Assembly (NCBI GenBank): GCA_026914155.1
Contig: JAPPGH010000039.1
Coordinates: forward strand, 1 to 64,000
Source of the DNA: Candidatus Palauibacter rhopaloidicola
GTDB lineage: Bacteria > Gemmatimonadota > Gemmatimonadetes > Palauibacterales > Palauibacteraceae
DNA length: 64,000 nucleotides
Direction of reading: 5' to 3'
Shown piece after piece: positions 40,675 through 49,395 of this stretch (positions are counted from its first letter, which is position 1; each line of letters opens with the position of its first letter). A program made the translations under genes and the position numbers. The notes below the pieces were generated by a model, which did no database searches, had not been told where the DNA came from, and saw only the letters and a list, made by a program, of their open reading frames with translations.

Positions 40675-42386
40675 CCCCCACGCCGCTCGACCGGCGGGCG
40701 TTCATGGCGTCGCTGTCGGTGCTCGGGTTGGGCGGGACGGCGCTCCCGGCCGCGCTGTGGGCACGCACCAACCAGGGGCAGGACGCCGTTACCCGGGCTG
40801 ACATCAGCGCTGCCGTGCGCGTCGCCGGACTCGACTTCAGCGAGGACGAAGTCGAGCTCATGGTGGAGGAAGTGAACGCGATGCGGGAGCGGTACACGCA
40901 ACTCCGCACGCTGGGGATGCCGAACTCCGTCGTCCCCGCCCTCCACTTCGATCCCGTGCTTCCGGGGACCTCGTATCCGGCCCCATCCGCGTCGACCGTC
41001 TTCCAATACACGCGTCCGCGGGGTCTCGAGCGGCCCGCAAACCTCGAGGAACTCGCGTTCCGGCCCGTGACCGAACTGGCTCAACTCGTTCGCTCCCGGC
41101 AGGTGACGTCGACCGAACTCACGGAGATGTACCTGGGCAGGCTGCGCGCGCACGGCGATACGCTGCTGGCCGTGATCGCGCTCACCGAGGACCTCGCCAT
41201 GCGACAGGCGGCGCGCGCCGACGCCGAGATCGCGCGGGGATACTACCGGGGGCCGCTGCACGGGATCCCCTGGGGGGCGAAGGACCTTCTCTCCGAGGAC
41301 GAGACCCTCACGACGTGGGGCGCCAAGCCGTACGAAGACCAGTACATCCCCGAGGACTCCACCGTGGGGCGGAAGCTCGAGGAAGCGGGCGCGGTGCTCG
41401 TCGCGAAGCTCACGCTGGGGGCGCTGGCGCGCGGGGATGTGTGGTACGGGGGACTGACGCGGAACCCGTGGAACCTTGAGCAGGGGTCGAGCGGGTCCTC
41501 CGCCGGGTCCACGGCGGCCGTCGTGGCGGGCCTCGTCGGATTCGCGATCGGAAGCGAGACGCTGGGCTCGATCGTCTCTCCCTCCACCCGCTGCGGCGCC
41601 TCGGGGCTCCGGCCCACCTTCGGTCGCGTGAGCCGGGCGGGGGCGATGGCCCTCTCGTGGTCGATGGACAAGCTGGGGCCGATCTGCCGCAGCGTGGAGG
41701 ACTGCGCGATCGTGCTCGACGCGATCCAGGGGTCGGACGACCAGGATCCGACGGCGCGCGACGTGGCCTTCGACTGGAACCCCGAGCGGCCGCTCTCGGA
41801 GCTGCGCGTCGCCTGGGTGCCCTCGGCCTTCGAGGCGGAGCGGGAGGACGCGGAGTGGAAGGCGTTCGACGAGGCGTCGCTCGAGGTCGTGCGCGGGCTC
41901 GGCATCGACCCGGTGCCGCTGGAGCTGCCGGACGACCTCCCCTACGACGCGATGCGGATCATCCTCAGCGCGGAGCAGGGGGCGGCGTTCGACGACCTGA
42001 TCGTGAGCGGGCGGGAAGATGAACTCGTGCTGCAGGGGGAGAACGCGCGCCCCAACATCATGCGCACCGGCCGCATGATCCCCGCGTCCGAGTACATCCA
42101 GGCGAACCGTGCGCGCACGATCGCCATGCACCGCTTCGCGCGGACGATGGAGGGGATCGACGTCGTCGTCACGCCGAGCTTCGGGGGATCCATGCTCCTG
42201 CTCACGAACCTCACGGGCCACCCGCAGGTCGTGATCCCGAACGGATATCGTTCGGAGGACGGGACGCCGACGAGCATTTCGTTCGTCGGGAAGCTGTTCG
42301 GCGACGCGGAGGCGCTGCGGCTCGCGAAAGCGGTGCAGGACGCGACGGAACACCACCTGCGGCGACCGCCGCAGTTCGCATCGTGA
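40671..42386 (+). CDS. Tat-exported amidase-signature hydrolase
   Basis: A 571-residue amidase-signature enzyme. The N-terminus 'DRRAFMASLSVLGLGGTA' (about 8-25) is a twin-arginine signal. Catalytic triad: Lys204 in 'GIPWGAKDLL', cis-Ser in 'GSSGSSAGSTAAV' (Ser276 or 277), and nucleophile Ser300 in 'SETLGSIVSPS'. Family members hydrolyse amides such as indoleacetamide, aryl acylamides or peptide amides. About 100 residues before Lys204 are extra helices ('LDFSEDEVELMVEEVNAMRE'). Its ATG lies in hicB's stop. Substrate unknown; periplasmic location is predicted. Confidence 0.87.
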   Translation: MTPTPLDRRAFMASLSVLGLGGTALPAALWARTNQGQDAVTRADISAAVRVAGLDFSEDEVELMVEEVNAMRERYTQLRTLGMPNSVVPALHFDPVLPGTSYPAPSASTVFQYTRPRGLERPANLEELAFRPVTELAQLVRSRQVTSTELTEMYLGRLRAHGDTLLAVIALTEDLAMRQAARADAEIARGYYRGPLHGIPWGAKDLLSEDETLTTWGAKPYEDQYIPEDSTVGRKLEEAGAVLVAKLTLGALARGDVWYGGLTRNPWNLEQGSSGSSAGSTAAVVAGLVGFAIGSETLGSIVSPSTRCGASGLRPTFGRVSRAGAMALSWSMDKLGPICRSVEDCAIVLDAIQGSDDQDPTARDVAFDWNPERPLSELRVAWVPSAFEAEREDAEWKAFDEASLEVVRGLGIDPVPLELPDDLPYDAMRIILSAEQGAAFDDLIVSGREDELVLQGENARPNIMRTGRMIPASEYIQANRARTIAMHRFARTMEGIDVVVTPSFGGSMLLLTNLTGHPQVVIPNGYRSEDGTPTSISFVGKLFGDAEALRLAKAVQDATEHHLRRPPQFAS

Positions 42387-43423
42387 CGATCGACCTCCGC
42401 AGCGATACGGTGACGCGCCCCACGGAGGCGATGCGGGCGGCGATGGCGGCGGCGCCCGTGGGCGACGACTGCTACGGGGACGACCCGACGGTGCTCGAGC
42501 TGGAGCGGCGGACGGCGGAGATCCTCGGCAAGGAAGCCGCCATGTACGTGCCGACGGGGACGATGAGCAACCAGCTCGCCCTGCGCGCGCACACGGAGCC
42601 GGGCGATGCCGTCCTCATCGGCCCGGGCGCGCACATCTGGTTCGGCGAGGGGGGCGCGCCGTCGCCGATCTCCGGGGTCGTGATCCGGCCGCTCGAGGGC
42701 GAACGCGGCATGTTCGGCGCCGCGACGCTGCGGGCGGCGCTCAACCTCGACATGGGGACCGTGCGGGCGCGCATGCAGTCGCCCGTGCGGCTCGTCTGCG
42801 CCGAGAACACGCACAACGGGGCGGGCGGCGCCGTGTGGCCGCCGGACCTCCTGCGCGAGATGCTCGCTGCCGCGCGCGAGGCCGGCCTCGCGACCCACCT
42901 CGACGGCGCCCGGCTGTGGAACGCGACCGCCGCCACCCGCATCCCCGAGGCCGAGTTCGCGCAGGGCTTCGACACGGTGAACGTCTGCTTCTCCAAGGCG
43001 CTCGGAGCCCCGCTGGGTTCCGCCCTCGCCGGCCCGGCCGACCTCGTCGAGCGCGCCCGCCGCTTCAAGCAGCTCTACGGGGGAGGCTTCCGGCAGGCGG
43101 GGATCGTGGCCGCCGGGGCGCTGTACGCGCTCGAGCACCACCGTGGGCGGCTCGCGGAGGACCACGCCCGGGCGAAGAGGCTGGCCCGCGGACTCGCCGC
43201 GATCCCCGGACTGGAGGTCGACGTCGAAGGCGTGGAGACGAACATCGTCCGCTTCCGGACCACGGCGGTCGACGCGCCGAAGTTCGCGGCCCGCTGCCGC
43301 GGGAACGGGGTCCTGCTGAACGCCTACAGCCGGCGGGACCTGCGGGTCATCCCCCACCTCCACACGTCGGACGACGATGTGGCGGGGGCGCTGGATGTCT
43401 TCCGCGCGGCCGCGGCGGCCTAG
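42383..43423 (+). CDS. Low-specificity threonine aldolase-type PLP enzyme
   Basis: A 346-residue PLP enzyme of the threonine aldolase family, splitting L-threonine or allo-threonine to glycine and acetaldehyde. 'IDLRSDTVTRPTEAMRAAM' at the start, 'GDDCYGDDPTVLELE' (about 27-41), 'VCAENTHNGAGGAVW' (about 138-152), 'HLDGARLWNA' (about 172-181) and PLP Lys205 in 'VCFSKALGAPLG' are the family's hallmarks. The C-terminal 'VETNIVRF' is also conserved. Length is normal (about 340). GTG 42383 overlaps the amidase stop by 4 bases. Glycine released here could feed one-carbon metabolism. Confidence 0.92.
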   Translation: MTIDLRSDTVTRPTEAMRAAMAAAPVGDDCYGDDPTVLELERRTAEILGKEAAMYVPTGTMSNQLALRAHTEPGDAVLIGPGAHIWFGEGGAPSPISGVVIRPLEGERGMFGAATLRAALNLDMGTVRARMQSPVRLVCAENTHNGAGGAVWPPDLLREMLAAAREAGLATHLDGARLWNATAATRIPEAEFAQGFDTVNVCFSKALGAPLGSALAGPADLVERARRFKQLYGGGFRQAGIVAAGALYALEHHRGRLAEDHARAKRLARGLAAIPGLEVDVEGVETNIVRFRTTAVDAPKFAARCRGNGVLLNAYSRRDLRVIPHLHTSDDDVAGALDVFRAAAAA

Positions 43424-43444
43424 CGTCGCTCGGGACGTGCCCGA

Positions 43445-44554
43445 CTAGCCCTCTTTCCCGAGCGCGACGGCGACTTCGGCGTCGATCGCGGCGGTGATCT
43501 CGTCCGAGCGCTCCGAGCCGAGCAGGACCGCGATCCCGCGCGTGGACTCGTTCGTCCCCAGCACGATGCGGAACATCACCGTGAGCGGCACCGACAGCAG
43601 CATCCCCACGGGTCCCAGGACCCAGCCCCAGAAGACGAGCGAGGCGAAGACGACGAGCGTCGACAGGCCGACGCTGTACCCCATGACCTTCGGCTCGATG
43701 AGGTTGCCCCAGAGCACGTTGACCACGAGAAAGCCGGCCGCGGCGGCGATCGCCGTCCCGACCCCGATCGTGAGCCACGCGACGAGCACCGCCGGTATGG
43801 CGGCAATGAAGGACCCGATGTTGGGCACGTAGTTCAGCAGAAACGCGAGCCCGCCCCACAGCATCGGGTAGTTGACGCCCAGAAGCGCCATGAGCCCTGC
43901 GACGCAGAGGCCCGTGCCCAGGCTGACGATCGTCTTGAGCACGACGTAGCGCCGGACCGCGCTCCCGACCTTCTCCCAGTTCTCCCGCGCCTCCGACGCA
44001 TCGGCCTCGCCGAGGGCGACCCGCACCTTGGTGGGGAAGCTCGAGACTTCGAGCAGCATGAAGACCATCGTGAGGATGATCAGGAGCCCGTTGGCGAGGA
44101 TGAACCCGAGGTTCTCGACGAGCTGCCGCATGAGGCCGAGCATCCAGCTCGGCGAGATCGAGATGAGTTCGTCCGCGTCGAGCACGGGCGACTGGAGCCC
44201 GAAACGCACCATGTAGTCGCTCAGCGTGGCCTCTACCGCCTCGATCTGCTCCGCGAAGAGCCGGTCGAGTTGCGCCTCCGAGCGTCCGAGTTCGACGACG
44301 GGGGTCGCGAGCAGGCCTCCCGCCACCGTGCCGAGAGCGAGGATGACGAGCACCAGGGCGAGGACGGCGACGGACTTGGGGATCTTGTGGTCCGTCATCC
44401 AACGCAGCGGCGTGGAGCACAGAATGGTGAGAAAGAGTGCGAGGACGAAGGAGACGACGAGCGCGGAGGCGGCCCGCATCCCGGCCACGATGATGACGAA
44501 GGCCGCCAGGTTCAGAAGGGTCCGGTGTACTCGTGTCGCGTCGTCGCGCATCAC
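43445..44554 (-). CDS. AI-2E-family (TqsA/YdiK-like) transporter
   Basis: A 369-residue protein with seven to eight hydrophobic segments, two of them at the N-terminus ('LNLAAFVIIVAGMRAASALV', then 'FVLALFLTILCSTPLRWM'). A long periplasmic or cytoplasmic stretch follows (about 85-150), and the C-terminal half has the conserved 'VNYPMLWGGLAFLLNYVPNIGSFIA' (by region) and 'NLIEPKVMGYSVGLSTLVVF' (about 301-320), both marks of the UPF0118/AI-2E family. Members export AI-2 or act as Na+/H+ antiporters. It converges with the aldolase gene (22-base gap) and diverges from the mutase gene. Substrate not predictable. Confidence 0.87.
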   Translation of the reverse strand: MMRDDATRVHRTLLNLAAFVIIVAGMRAASALVVSFVLALFLTILCSTPLRWMTDHKIPKSVAVLALVLVILALGTVAGGLLATPVVELGRSEAQLDRLFAEQIEAVEATLSDYMVRFGLQSPVLDADELISISPSWMLGLMRQLVENLGFILANGLLIILTMVFMLLEVSSFPTKVRVALGEADASEARENWEKVGSAVRRYVVLKTIVSLGTGLCVAGLMALLGVNYPMLWGGLAFLLNYVPNIGSFIAAIPAVLVAWLTIGVGTAIAAAAGFLVVNVLWGNLIEPKVMGYSVGLSTLVVFASLVFWGWVLGPVGMLLSVPLTVMFRIVLGTNESTRGIAVLLGSERSDEITAAIDAEVAVALGKEG

Positions 44555-44678
44555 ACGAGGGTGCGCGCCGGAGCGGGCCGGGGCAACCCCGGAGATGGCA
44601 GGCGCCAGATGGCGGGCACCGACACCGGATCGTCGTTGCAGCGCGCGCCTTTCGGCGGATAACTTCGACCGTTCCCTC

Positions 44679-44704
44679 GTGACCGAGAACTGTGACCGAG
44701 AACT
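44679..44704. repeat. 13-bp tandem duplication over the mutase-subunit start codon
   Basis: GTGACCGAGAACT occurs twice in a row, giving two GTG codons 13 bases apart in different frames. Only the second (44692) is in frame with the protein. The upstream copy leads into another frame and could make a short decoy initiation. Confidence 0.8.
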
Positions 44705-45174
44705 TCCGGGATGAACTCCCGAAACGAACTGCCGGGAAGAAGCGCTTGATCGAACCGAAGATCCGTGTGCTCGTGGCCAAACCGGGCCTCGACGGCCACG
44801 ACCGCGGTGCGAAGGTGATGGCGGCCGCGCTCCAGGACGCGGGCATGGAGGTCATCTACACGGGACTCCACCAGACGCCCGAGATGATCGCCGCCACCGC
44901 GCTCCAGGAGGACGTGGACGTCGTAGCGCTCTCGATCCTGTCGGGGGCGCACATGACGCTCTTCCCGCGCGTGAAGTCGCTCCTCGACGGCCAGGGGATG
45001 GACCGCGTGCTGCTCACCGGAGGAGGGATCATCCCCGCCGAGGACATGGAGGCGCTGAACGACCTCGGCGTCGGCCGCCTCTTCGGCCCGGGGACCTCCA
45101 CCTCCGAAGCCGTCGACTACATCCGCGCCTGGTTCGACGAGCACGGGCGCGAAGCCTCCGCGGCGAACGGCTAG
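44692..45174 (+). CDS. Methylmalonyl-CoA mutase small-type B12-binding subunit
   Basis: A 160-residue cobalamin-binding domain: '[31 protein letters not shown]' carries DGHDRG with cobalt-ligating His36 (cited by region, about 24-54), '[18 protein letters not shown]' has the SxL motif near 76-93, and '[17 protein letters not shown]' the GG motif near 106-122. This matches the C-terminal, B12-binding part of methylmalonyl-CoA mutase or a stand-alone partner (McmA2/HcmB). The large catalytic subunit is not in the window, so the complex partner must be elsewhere. GTG 44692 is my start; TTG 44747 would give a shorter, also plausible start. First gene of the acyl-CoA operon. Confidence 0.87.
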   Translation: MTENFRDELPKRTAGKKRLIEPKIRVLVAKPGLDGHDRGAKVMAAALQDAGMEVIYTGLHQTPEMIAATALQEDVDVVALSILSGAHMTLFPRVKSLLDGQGMDRVLLTGGGIIPAEDMEALNDLGVGRLFGPGTSTSEAVDYIRAWFDEHGREASAANG

Positions 45175-45182
45175 CGACGGCG

Positions 45183-46793
45183 GTGGGCAAAACCGACGAC
45201 AGCCGGATGGGCGCGCTCGTCGCCGAACTGCGCGAACTCGAAGCCCGGGTCCAGCGCGGCGGCGGGGAAGAGCGCGTGGCCCGGCAGCACGCCCAGGGCA
45301 AGCTCACGGCGCGCGAGCGGGTCGACCTCCTCATCGACGAAGGCGGCGGTTTCCTCGAGATCGGCCTCCTCATCGCGCACGACCGGTACGACGGCAAGGC
45401 GCCGGCCGCCGGCGTCGTCACCGGGGTGGGCGAGGTCTGCGGGCGCGAGGTCGTCATCGTCGCCAACGACCAGACGGTGAAGGCCGGGAGCTGGTGGCCC
45501 GAGACGATCGTGAAGATCCTGCGGGCGCAGGAGATCGCGATGCGGTGCCGCGTGCCGATCGTCTATCTCGTGGATTCGGCCGGCGTGAACCTGCCGTACC
45601 AGGGCGGGGTCTTCCCGGGACAGTACGGCGCCAGCCGCATCTTCTACTACAACTCGATCATGCGACACTACCTCGAGGTGCCGCAGATCTCCGCCGTGAT
45701 GGGACAGTGCATCGCGGGGGGCGCGTATCTTCCCGCCCTGTCGGACGTGATCGTGATGGTCGAGGGGACGAGTTTCATGGGTCTCGGGGGGCCGAACCTG
45801 GTGAAGGGCGCGACGGGGCAGGAGGTCGAGGCCGAGGAACTCGGCGGGGCGCTCATGCACAACCGCGTGAGCGGCGTGGCGCACTACCGGGTGGAGGACG
45901 ACCCCGCGTGCATCGAGAAGGTTCGCGCGCTCGTCGCCGGACTCCCCGCCGGCCTGCGCCCGGACCCCGCCGTCGAAGCGCGGGACGCGGCGCGCGCCGC
46001 GGAGGACGTCTACGGGCTCCTGCCCGGCGACCACCGCCAGCCCTTCGACATGGAGGCGGTACTCGAGACGATCCTCGACGAGGGTCCGTTCGAGGAGTTC
46101 CAGGCGGACCGGGCGCCGGAGATGCTCACGGGGACGGGGCACGTCGACGGCTTCCGGGTGGGGGTCATCGCGAACCGGCGGGGCATGTTCCGGGGCGAGG
46201 CCGGCGAACCGCCGAAGTTCGGTGGGATCGTGTACACGGAGAGCGCGGAGAAGGTGGCCTACTTCATGGACCTGTGCGACCGGCACGACACGCCGCTCCT
46301 CTTCGTGCAGGACGTGAGCGGGTTCATGGTCGGGCCGGAGGCGGAGCAGTCCGGGATCATCCGGGCGGGCGCGCGCATGGTCGAGTCGATGGCGACGGCC
46401 CGCGTGCCCAAGATCGTGCTCACCGTCAACCACGCGAGCGGGGCGGGGTACTATGCGATGGCGGCGCAGGGGTTCGATCCCGACTTCATCTTCACGTGGC
46501 CGACGGGGCGCATGGGGGTGATGGAGGGGGAGGCCGCCGTGCAGGCCGCGTTCGGGCGCAAGCTCGAGGAGGCGGTGGGGGGAGAGTTGGACGAGGAGAC
46601 GGCGGCGGCGATCGAACGGACGCGGGAGAACTACGAGGAGCAGCTCGATGCGAAATACGCGGCGGCGCGCGGCTTCGTGGACGCGATCCTGACCCCGGAG
46701 GACACGCGGGCGGTGCTTTCGCTCGCGCTCCGCTGCTCGCTCGGCAACCCGGGCCCTCATCTCGGACCCTTCACTCTCCCGGACGGCCTGTGA
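45183..46793 (+). CDS. Acyl-CoA carboxylase carboxyltransferase subunit beta (MCC/geranyl-CoA type)
   Basis: A 536-residue carboxyltransferase beta subunit: N-terminal crotonase-like half ('KLTARERVDLLIDEGGGFLE', about 40-59) and C-terminal half ('VQDVSGFMVGPEAEQSGII' near 378-396, 'NHASGAGYYAMAAQGFDPDF'). 'GGPNLVKGATGQEVEAEELGGALMHNRVSG' (by region near 200-230) resembles methylcrotonyl- and geranyl-CoA carboxylases (GGPPLVKAATG) more than propionyl-CoA carboxylase (GPDVIKTVTGEE). It would carboxylate a 2,3-unsaturated branched acyl-CoA with a biotin alpha subunit encoded elsewhere. GTG start; overlaps the AtuA-like gene by 4 bases. Confidence 0.87.
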   Translation: MGKTDDSRMGALVAELRELEARVQRGGGEERVARQHAQGKLTARERVDLLIDEGGGFLEIGLLIAHDRYDGKAPAAGVVTGVGEVCGREVVIVANDQTVKAGSWWPETIVKILRAQEIAMRCRVPIVYLVDSAGVNLPYQGGVFPGQYGASRIFYYNSIMRHYLEVPQISAVMGQCIAGGAYLPALSDVIVMVEGTSFMGLGGPNLVKGATGQEVEAEELGGALMHNRVSGVAHYRVEDDPACIEKVRALVAGLPAGLRPDPAVEARDAARAAEDVYGLLPGDHRQPFDMEAVLETILDEGPFEEFQADRAPEMLTGTGHVDGFRVGVIANRRGMFRGEAGEPPKFGGIVYTESAEKVAYFMDLCDRHDTPLLFVQDVSGFMVGPEAEQSGIIRAGARMVESMATARVPKIVLTVNHASGAGYYAMAAQGFDPDFIFTWPTGRMGVMEGEAAVQAAFGRKLEEAVGGELDEETAAAIERTRENYEEQLDAKYAAARGFVDAILTPEDTRAVLSLALRCSLGNPGPHLGPFTLPDGL

Positions 46794-48259
46794 ACGCGCA
46801 GCCCGGGGCGCCCGAAGCCCTCCTCGACGAGGCGTCGACCGCGGTGGGACTCGAGGAGCGGCCGCTCCCGGCCCGCACGGGGTTCGGCGGCGCCCGCCGG
46901 GTGCGCGTGGCCTCCGGGCAGGGGTTCTGGGGGGACTGGCAGGAGGCGCCCAAGCTGCAGGTGCGACGCGGATCGATCGACTACCTGATGCTCGACTACC
47001 TGGCCGAGATCACGATGTCGATCATGCAGAAACAGCGGGACCGGAACCCGGACGCCGGCTACGCGCGCGACTTCGTGCCCCTGATGGACGATCTCATCCA
47101 CGATCTCCTCGAGAACGAGATCCGCGTGGTCTCGAACGCGGGTGGCGTGAACCCGGAGGGGTGCCGGGCCGAACTCGGGTTCGCCTTCGCCGACGAGTCG
47201 CTGCCCCGCCGGCCGCGGGTGGCGGTGATCACGGGCGACGACCTGATGGACTCGCTCGACGACCTCCTCGCGGCGGGACACGAACTCCGCCACATGGAGA
47301 CCGGCGAGCCGCTCTCCGCCGTGCGCGACCGGGTGGCCGCCGCGAACGCGTACCTCGGGGCCGAACCGATCATCGAGGCGCTGCGGCAGGACGCCGACAT
47401 CGTCGTGGCAGGGCGTTCGACGGACACCGCGCTCACCTACGCGCCGCTCATGCACGAGTTCTCCTGGCCGGCCGACGACTGGGACCGGCTCGCGCACGGG
47501 GTCGTCGCCGGACACATCAACGAATGCGGCTGCCAGGCCTCCGGCGGGAACTCGCTCGTCGACTGGCGCGAGATCGACCTCACGCTTCCGGGCTATCCCA
47601 TCATCGAAGCAGAAGAGGACGGGACTTTCGTGGTGACGAAGCACCCGGGGCTCGGTGGGCGGGTGACGTGGGAGACCGTCGCGGAGCAGGTCCTGTACGA
47701 ACTCGGCGACCCGCGGGAGTACATCACGCCGGACGTGGTCGCGGACTTCTCGACCATCCGCCTCCGCGATCTGGGGAGGGACCGCGTGAGGGTCGATGGC
47801 GTGGCCGGCCGCTCGCGCACGGACAAGCTCAAGGTGTCCATCGCGTACCACGATGGCTTCAAGGCGGTGGGGGCCCTCACCTACGCCTGGCCCGACGCGG
47901 TGGACAAGGCGCGGCGCGCGGACGAGATCCTCCGGGGCCGCCTGCGGCACCTGGGGCTCGAGTTCGACGAGATCCGGACGGAGATCGTCGGTGCCGGCGC
48001 GTGTCACGGGCCGCTGGCGGGCGCCGCTTCCGACGACCTGCCCGAGGTCACGCTGCGGGTCGGCGTCCGGAGTCCGGACCGCCACGCCGTGTCGCGCTTC
48101 AGCCGGGAGATCGCGCCCCTCATCCTCGCGGGCCCGCCCACCGTGACCGGCTTCGCGGGCGGCCGCCCCCGGGTGCAGGAGGTCGTCGCCTACTGGCCCG
48201 CGCTCATCGACCGGGGGGTCGTGGAGGGCAACGTGAAGGTGGAGACGATGGAGCTGTGA
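46790..48259 (+). CDS. AtuA-like N-terminal protein (DUF1446 family)
   Basis: A 489-residue AtuA/DUF1446 protein. 'VRVASGQGFWGDWQEAPKLQV' at about 38-58 and 'VSNAGGVNPEGC' (about 113-124), 'QDADIVVAGRSTDTALTYAPLM' (by region near 202-223), 'ECGCQASGGN' near 245-254 and 'HPGLGGRVTWETVAEQVLYELGDP' (by region near 284-307) are conserved family blocks. AtuA is needed for acyclic terpene (citronellol/geraniol) utilisation in Pseudomonas, with unknown biochemistry. There the N-terminal part is followed by a C-terminal domain in one protein; here that domain is encoded by the next, overlapping gene. GTG 46790 overlaps the previous stop. Confidence 0.85.
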   Translation: MNAQPGAPEALLDEASTAVGLEERPLPARTGFGGARRVRVASGQGFWGDWQEAPKLQVRRGSIDYLMLDYLAEITMSIMQKQRDRNPDAGYARDFVPLMDDLIHDLLENEIRVVSNAGGVNPEGCRAELGFAFADESLPRRPRVAVITGDDLMDSLDDLLAAGHELRHMETGEPLSAVRDRVAAANAYLGAEPIIEALRQDADIVVAGRSTDTALTYAPLMHEFSWPADDWDRLAHGVVAGHINECGCQASGGNSLVDWREIDLTLPGYPIIEAEEDGTFVVTKHPGLGGRVTWETVAEQVLYELGDPREYITPDVVADFSTIRLRDLGRDRVRVDGVAGRSRTDKLKVSIAYHDGFKAVGALTYAWPDAVDKARRADEILRGRLRHLGLEFDEIRTEIVGAGACHGPLAGAASDDLPEVTLRVGVRSPDRHAVSRFSREIAPLILAGPPTVTGFAGGRPRVQEVVAYWPALIDRGVVEGNVKVETMEL

Positions 48260-48594
48260 GAGTCCAGTTGAGGGAGATCGCTTTCGCCCGCTCGGGCGAC
48301 AAGGGAGACACGGCGAACGTGGGCCTCATCGCCTTTCGTCCATCCATTTATCCATTTTTGGTAAAGGAAGTTACGACGGAACGTGTGAAGTATCACTTCA
48401 AGGGCATCTGCGAGGGCGAGGTCGAGCGGTTCGAGCTTCCCAACCTGCGGGCGCTCAACTTCCTCCTCCACCGCTCGCTGGGAGGGGGCGGCACCGTATC
48501 GCTCATGCTCGACGCGCAGGGGAAGACGTTCGCCACCGCCCTGTTGAGGATGGAGATCGACGTGCCGGACCACCTCCTGAACCGGGCGGACTGA
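48256..48594 (+). CDS. AtuA C-terminal-domain protein, separate subunit
   Basis: A 112-residue protein that matches the C-terminal domain of AtuA: 'LREIAFARSGDKGDTANVGL', 'FLVKEVTTERVKYHFKGICE', 'VERFELPNLRALNFLLH' and 'GGTVSLMLDAQGKTFATALL'. 'RSGDKGDTANVG' (about 11-22) is the diagnostic motif. GTG 48256 overlaps AtuA's stop (GTGA). Since AtuA in other genera is one chain, this is a split form; the two probably assemble into one complex. A small patch with lower GC ('ccatttatccatttttggt', near 48340-48360) is inside it. Confidence 0.85.
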   Translation: MRVQLREIAFARSGDKGDTANVGLIAFRPSIYPFLVKEVTTERVKYHFKGICEGEVERFELPNLRALNFLLHRSLGGGGTVSLMLDAQGKTFATALLRMEIDVPDHLLNRAD

Positions 48595-48621
48595 GACGCG
48601 GTTCGGGCACCCGAGAGGCTC

Positions 48622-49395
48622 ATGTTCGAATACCTCGAGATCGAGATCGACGAACGGACCGGCGTGAACCGGATCCATCTCGACCGCGCGGAGCGCCGCA
48701 ACGCGCTGAGCGGGGCGCTCGTCGCGGAAATGAAGGAAGCGCTCGCGCTCGCCGACGCGGACGCCCGGGTGCGCGTGATCGGGATCGGCGGGCGCGGCCC
48801 GGACTTCTGCGCGGGCGCCGACCTGGCGGAGGTGCAAGCCTCGGTCGAGGAGGGCGTCATGGCCAGCCTGCGGGAGGCGGAGGCGCTGGGCGAACTCTTC
48901 ACGCTCCTCAGGAAGCTCTCGAAGCCGGTCGTCGCGATCGTGCACGGCCGGGCGCTGGCCGGCGGGTGCGGCCTGGCGACGGCGTGCGACCTCGTGCTCG
49001 CGGCGGAGAGCGCCCGCTTCGGCTACCCGGAGGTGCGGCTCGGTTTCGTGCCCGCGATGGTGACGGCGATCCTGCGCCGGAACCTGGGAGAGAAGCGCGC
49101 CTTCGAGTTGATGTCGCTCGGGGACACGATCGATGCGGCGGAAGCGGCGCGGCTGGGCCTCGTGAACCGGATCTACGCGGACGCGGAGTTCGAGGAGGAG
49201 AGTTCCGCCTTCCTGGCCGAACTCGCTGGGCGGAGCGCGTCCGCGCTCGCGCTCACGAAGAAGCTGCTGTACGGCACCGAGGGGCAGAGCTTCGAGGCGG
49301 CGGTGGCCACGGGCGCGCGCGTGAACGCCCTCGCCCGCATGACGGACGACTGCCAGGCGGGGATCCGCCGGTTCCTGAAGGGGGAGCGAGCATGA
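48622..49395 (+). CDS. Enoyl-CoA hydratase/isomerase-family protein, methylglutaconyl-CoA hydratase-like
   Basis: A 257-residue crotonase. 'FCAGADLAEVQ' (about 62-72, oxyanion hole), 'GRALAGGCGLATACDLVLA' (about 112-130) and 'GYPEVRLGFVPAMVTAILRR' (about 133-152). The first catalytic Glu of ordinary enoyl-CoA hydratases (GGCE) is absent: the position is Gly in 'GGCGL'. The second Glu is kept in 'YPEVRLG'. This pattern also occurs in methylglutaconyl/isohexenylglutaconyl-CoA hydratases (LiuC/AtuE), fitting its place after the carboxylase and AtuA genes. Start is ATG; 27 bases from the previous stop. Confidence 0.83.
   Translation: MFEYLEIEIDERTGVNRIHLDRAERRNALSGALVAEMKEALALADADARVRVIGIGGRGPDFCAGADLAEVQASVEEGVMASLREAEALGELFTLLRKLSKPVVAIVHGRALAGGCGLATACDLVLAAESARFGYPEVRLGFVPAMVTAILRRNLGEKRAFELMSLGDTIDAAEAARLGLVNRIYADAEFEEESSAFLAELAGRSASALALTKKLLYGTEGQSFEAAVATGARVNALARMTDDCQAGIRRFLKGERA

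Noticed and set aside
44679..44691. First GTG as start of the mutase subunit
   Set aside because: It is not in the frame of the cobalamin-binding domain; only the second GTG copy (44692) is.
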